This document shows, one piece after another, positions 63,801 to 64,000 of a stretch of 64,000 nt of DNA (position 1 is the first letter of the stretch; every line of letters starts with the position of its first letter). The position numbers and the translations under genes were made by a program. The notes below the pieces were generated by a model, which worked only from the letters and a program-made list of their open reading frames with translations, was not told the origin of the DNA and searched no databases. This DNA comes from Microcoleus sp. FACHB-68 (GTDB lineage Bacteria > Cyanobacteriota > Cyanobacteriia > Cyanobacteriales > Oscillatoriaceae): the NCBI RefSeq assembly GCF_014695715.1, contig NZ_JACJOT010000009.1, positions 1 through 64,000 of the forward strand. The letters are read 5' to 3'.

Positions 63801-64000
63801 AAAGTCCCCGGCAATTATGATGCTGATTACGAATCTTTTCAGCTCACAGGCCGGCAAACTTCTGCCCTAAGAAATCTGGTGCAATTTACCCAGTCCCGCG
63901 ATATTACCTTAGCCTTCGTCAACCTGCCTTTGACTGAAGATTATTTAGATCCTATTCGTAACGCTTACGAACAGGAATTTCAACAGCAAATGTTGCGTCT
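60807..64000 (+). CDS. DUF1574 family membrane protein, 3' end outside window
   Basis: At least 1,064 codons from ATG 60807 with no stop before the window ends. The N-terminal 600 residues contain about four units of one alpha/beta pattern, each with a VxVRxxGNNLYLLC-like strand and ending near a PxW sequence, separated by Pro-rich linkers. A membrane helix follows (about 635-655, WVALVWGTLGLLLALQA). From about 770 comes the DUF1574 domain: DILIVGSSRALRGIDPAAL, IFNFGINGATAQTVD and MILWADGARAFNSGRVD. This domain resembles SGNH hydrolases (GSSR for the Ser block, Gly-Asn/Gly-Ala loop next), predicted outside the cytoplasm. Possible role in envelope polysaccharide modification is inference. Confidence 0.85.
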   Translation, partial: MTTLMLNVDERVGVGSGPTLAEWASSALGLPDVRVQVRLRGNNLYLLCEGSPCPDVAIAVTRFAQALAHNSLETLSPPEQPRIYQVFLSGREVGHNRPDWTVRLDPTQLDRHLEPASPSKVPQPEPPTLTPAQPTFSTVPVAVPPAAEKRGIVAAVQPLSVSVPQRLIQAPSSPESLANQHLARSGNPDAIARYLSETLSALGVAVKVSARDIQDAGAAEASEGHNRGNASAQNTKRLWVCCESAYSPDPSLLAEPIAQRLRNLLEKREGISLQGFRDAVIVGQVSGEARPEWMLRVDMTPPEEMLKAWACWGDVQAIALLIDRALANQGIAVRAVLKEATLHLFCSRQPSRAGSTQNAGESAAEASGSTPDKRQCVAAIKPVLESIAPQGIQAATIYGVDSSQSLNPQCAVSPKTQGLGLSAEETPVWIDWVNLAATQHPALAESALDLAKRGDRGALTFVLDRLIHPNLNAKLATGGIHLSILHKDDLLHVISDAPVCPPQSRVGPPIAKLLRQLQIPEISGVRVYGRRAGQKKPLWRYGADFVGRYGAAPEAAPEFAASVAEGAELLPQPGDLVLRPAFKPSEEKAGLAGMGQGIGHVLQQLLIRAQLFSPSNQLANQATPHGAWVALVWGTLGLLLALQADWVMGQLVRDTKLSPVREAQLNQVFQEALSKKPVADEEGKVPTRVSLDLPQVSLPKSRKDDQSVFNVSGFTQRGSEQLTIAGKCQVDAGGLDPERCILESLSYPSFNSRQLDEHLLRYQQYLADSGTPDILIVGSSRALRGIDPAALQKTLAAQGYPNVKIFNFGINGATAQTVDVLIRQILRPDQLPKMILWADGARAFNSGRVDVTYNAIVASEGYKQLAAGKHPISNADGETGSSASNSAAPALDAASQAYDKFWTSSYDEMSEWFSQKLATVSATYPQRDRLKRLVQQQLATNLKLQGVTRQPLVASTKGADSPETTGADEMHSVGTIDANGFMHLPVRFNPAIYYLKHPKVPGNYDADYESFQLTGRQTSALRNLVQFTQSRDITLAFVNLPLTEDYLDPIRNAYEQEFQQQMLR

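Overview
The window looks like chromosome of a filamentous, Oscillatoriales-type cyanobacterium. Grounds: several HIP1 octamers (GCGATCGC), cyanobacterium-specific families (ZipN/Ftn2, DUF1822, DUF928, KGK, DUF4912, DUF1574), short tandem heptamer repeats (GGGGCAT and CTCAAAA types) between genes, multi-PAS histidine kinases, and IS630 and IS982 elements. Genus is inference; no rRNA, tRNA or CRISPR array was recognised.

Layout. (1) 113-1277: IS630-family insertion sequence. (2) 1417-18579: one long minus-strand block, read right to left: sigma-like HTH protein, DUF1822, membrane CHAT-CHASE2 protein, exported DUF928 protein, exported TPR-CHAT protein, Tat-exported caspase-like protein, exported 31-repeat WD40-TPR-CHAT protein. 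Four different proteins carry an intact caspase-type His/Cys pair, and most of the set has export signals. (3) 18697-22905: a broken secreted peptide gene, a multi-PAS kinase, KGK and DUF72 proteins. (4) 23117-29711: a decayed IS982 copy and, 5.5 kb away in opposite orientation, a 121-bp IS982 end. They bracket a ribosomally made peptide cluster: a 63-residue double-glycine precursor with an SxxSxxxC core, two phosphotransferase-like kinases and two HopA1-like lyases. This resembles class V lanthipeptide or thioamitide dehydration machinery; one kinase has lost its catalytic residues. (5) 29998-35336: a PlsY-like/PEP-synthase fusion, CheR and a NACHT ATPase. (6) 35667-45580: three tandem AIM24 proteins, an M48 protease, two SH3b paralogues around a VanX-like dipeptidase, purB, an HTH/PIN toxin-antitoxin pair and an alpha/beta hydrolase. 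(7) 46270-64000: a large hybrid kinase, DUF4912, zipN, pdhA, a second M48 protease, small proteins, and a DUF1574 protein that runs off the right end.

Two regions stand out. The IS-bounded peptide cluster has a core matching the labionin signature, separate kinase and lyase proteins in duplicate, and no transporter or peptidase in view. The protease block joins a transcription-factor-like gene to a transmembrane CHAT sensor and three exported caspase-like proteins, which suggests an envelope-located signalling or proteolytic cascade. Both functional readings are inference from domain content.
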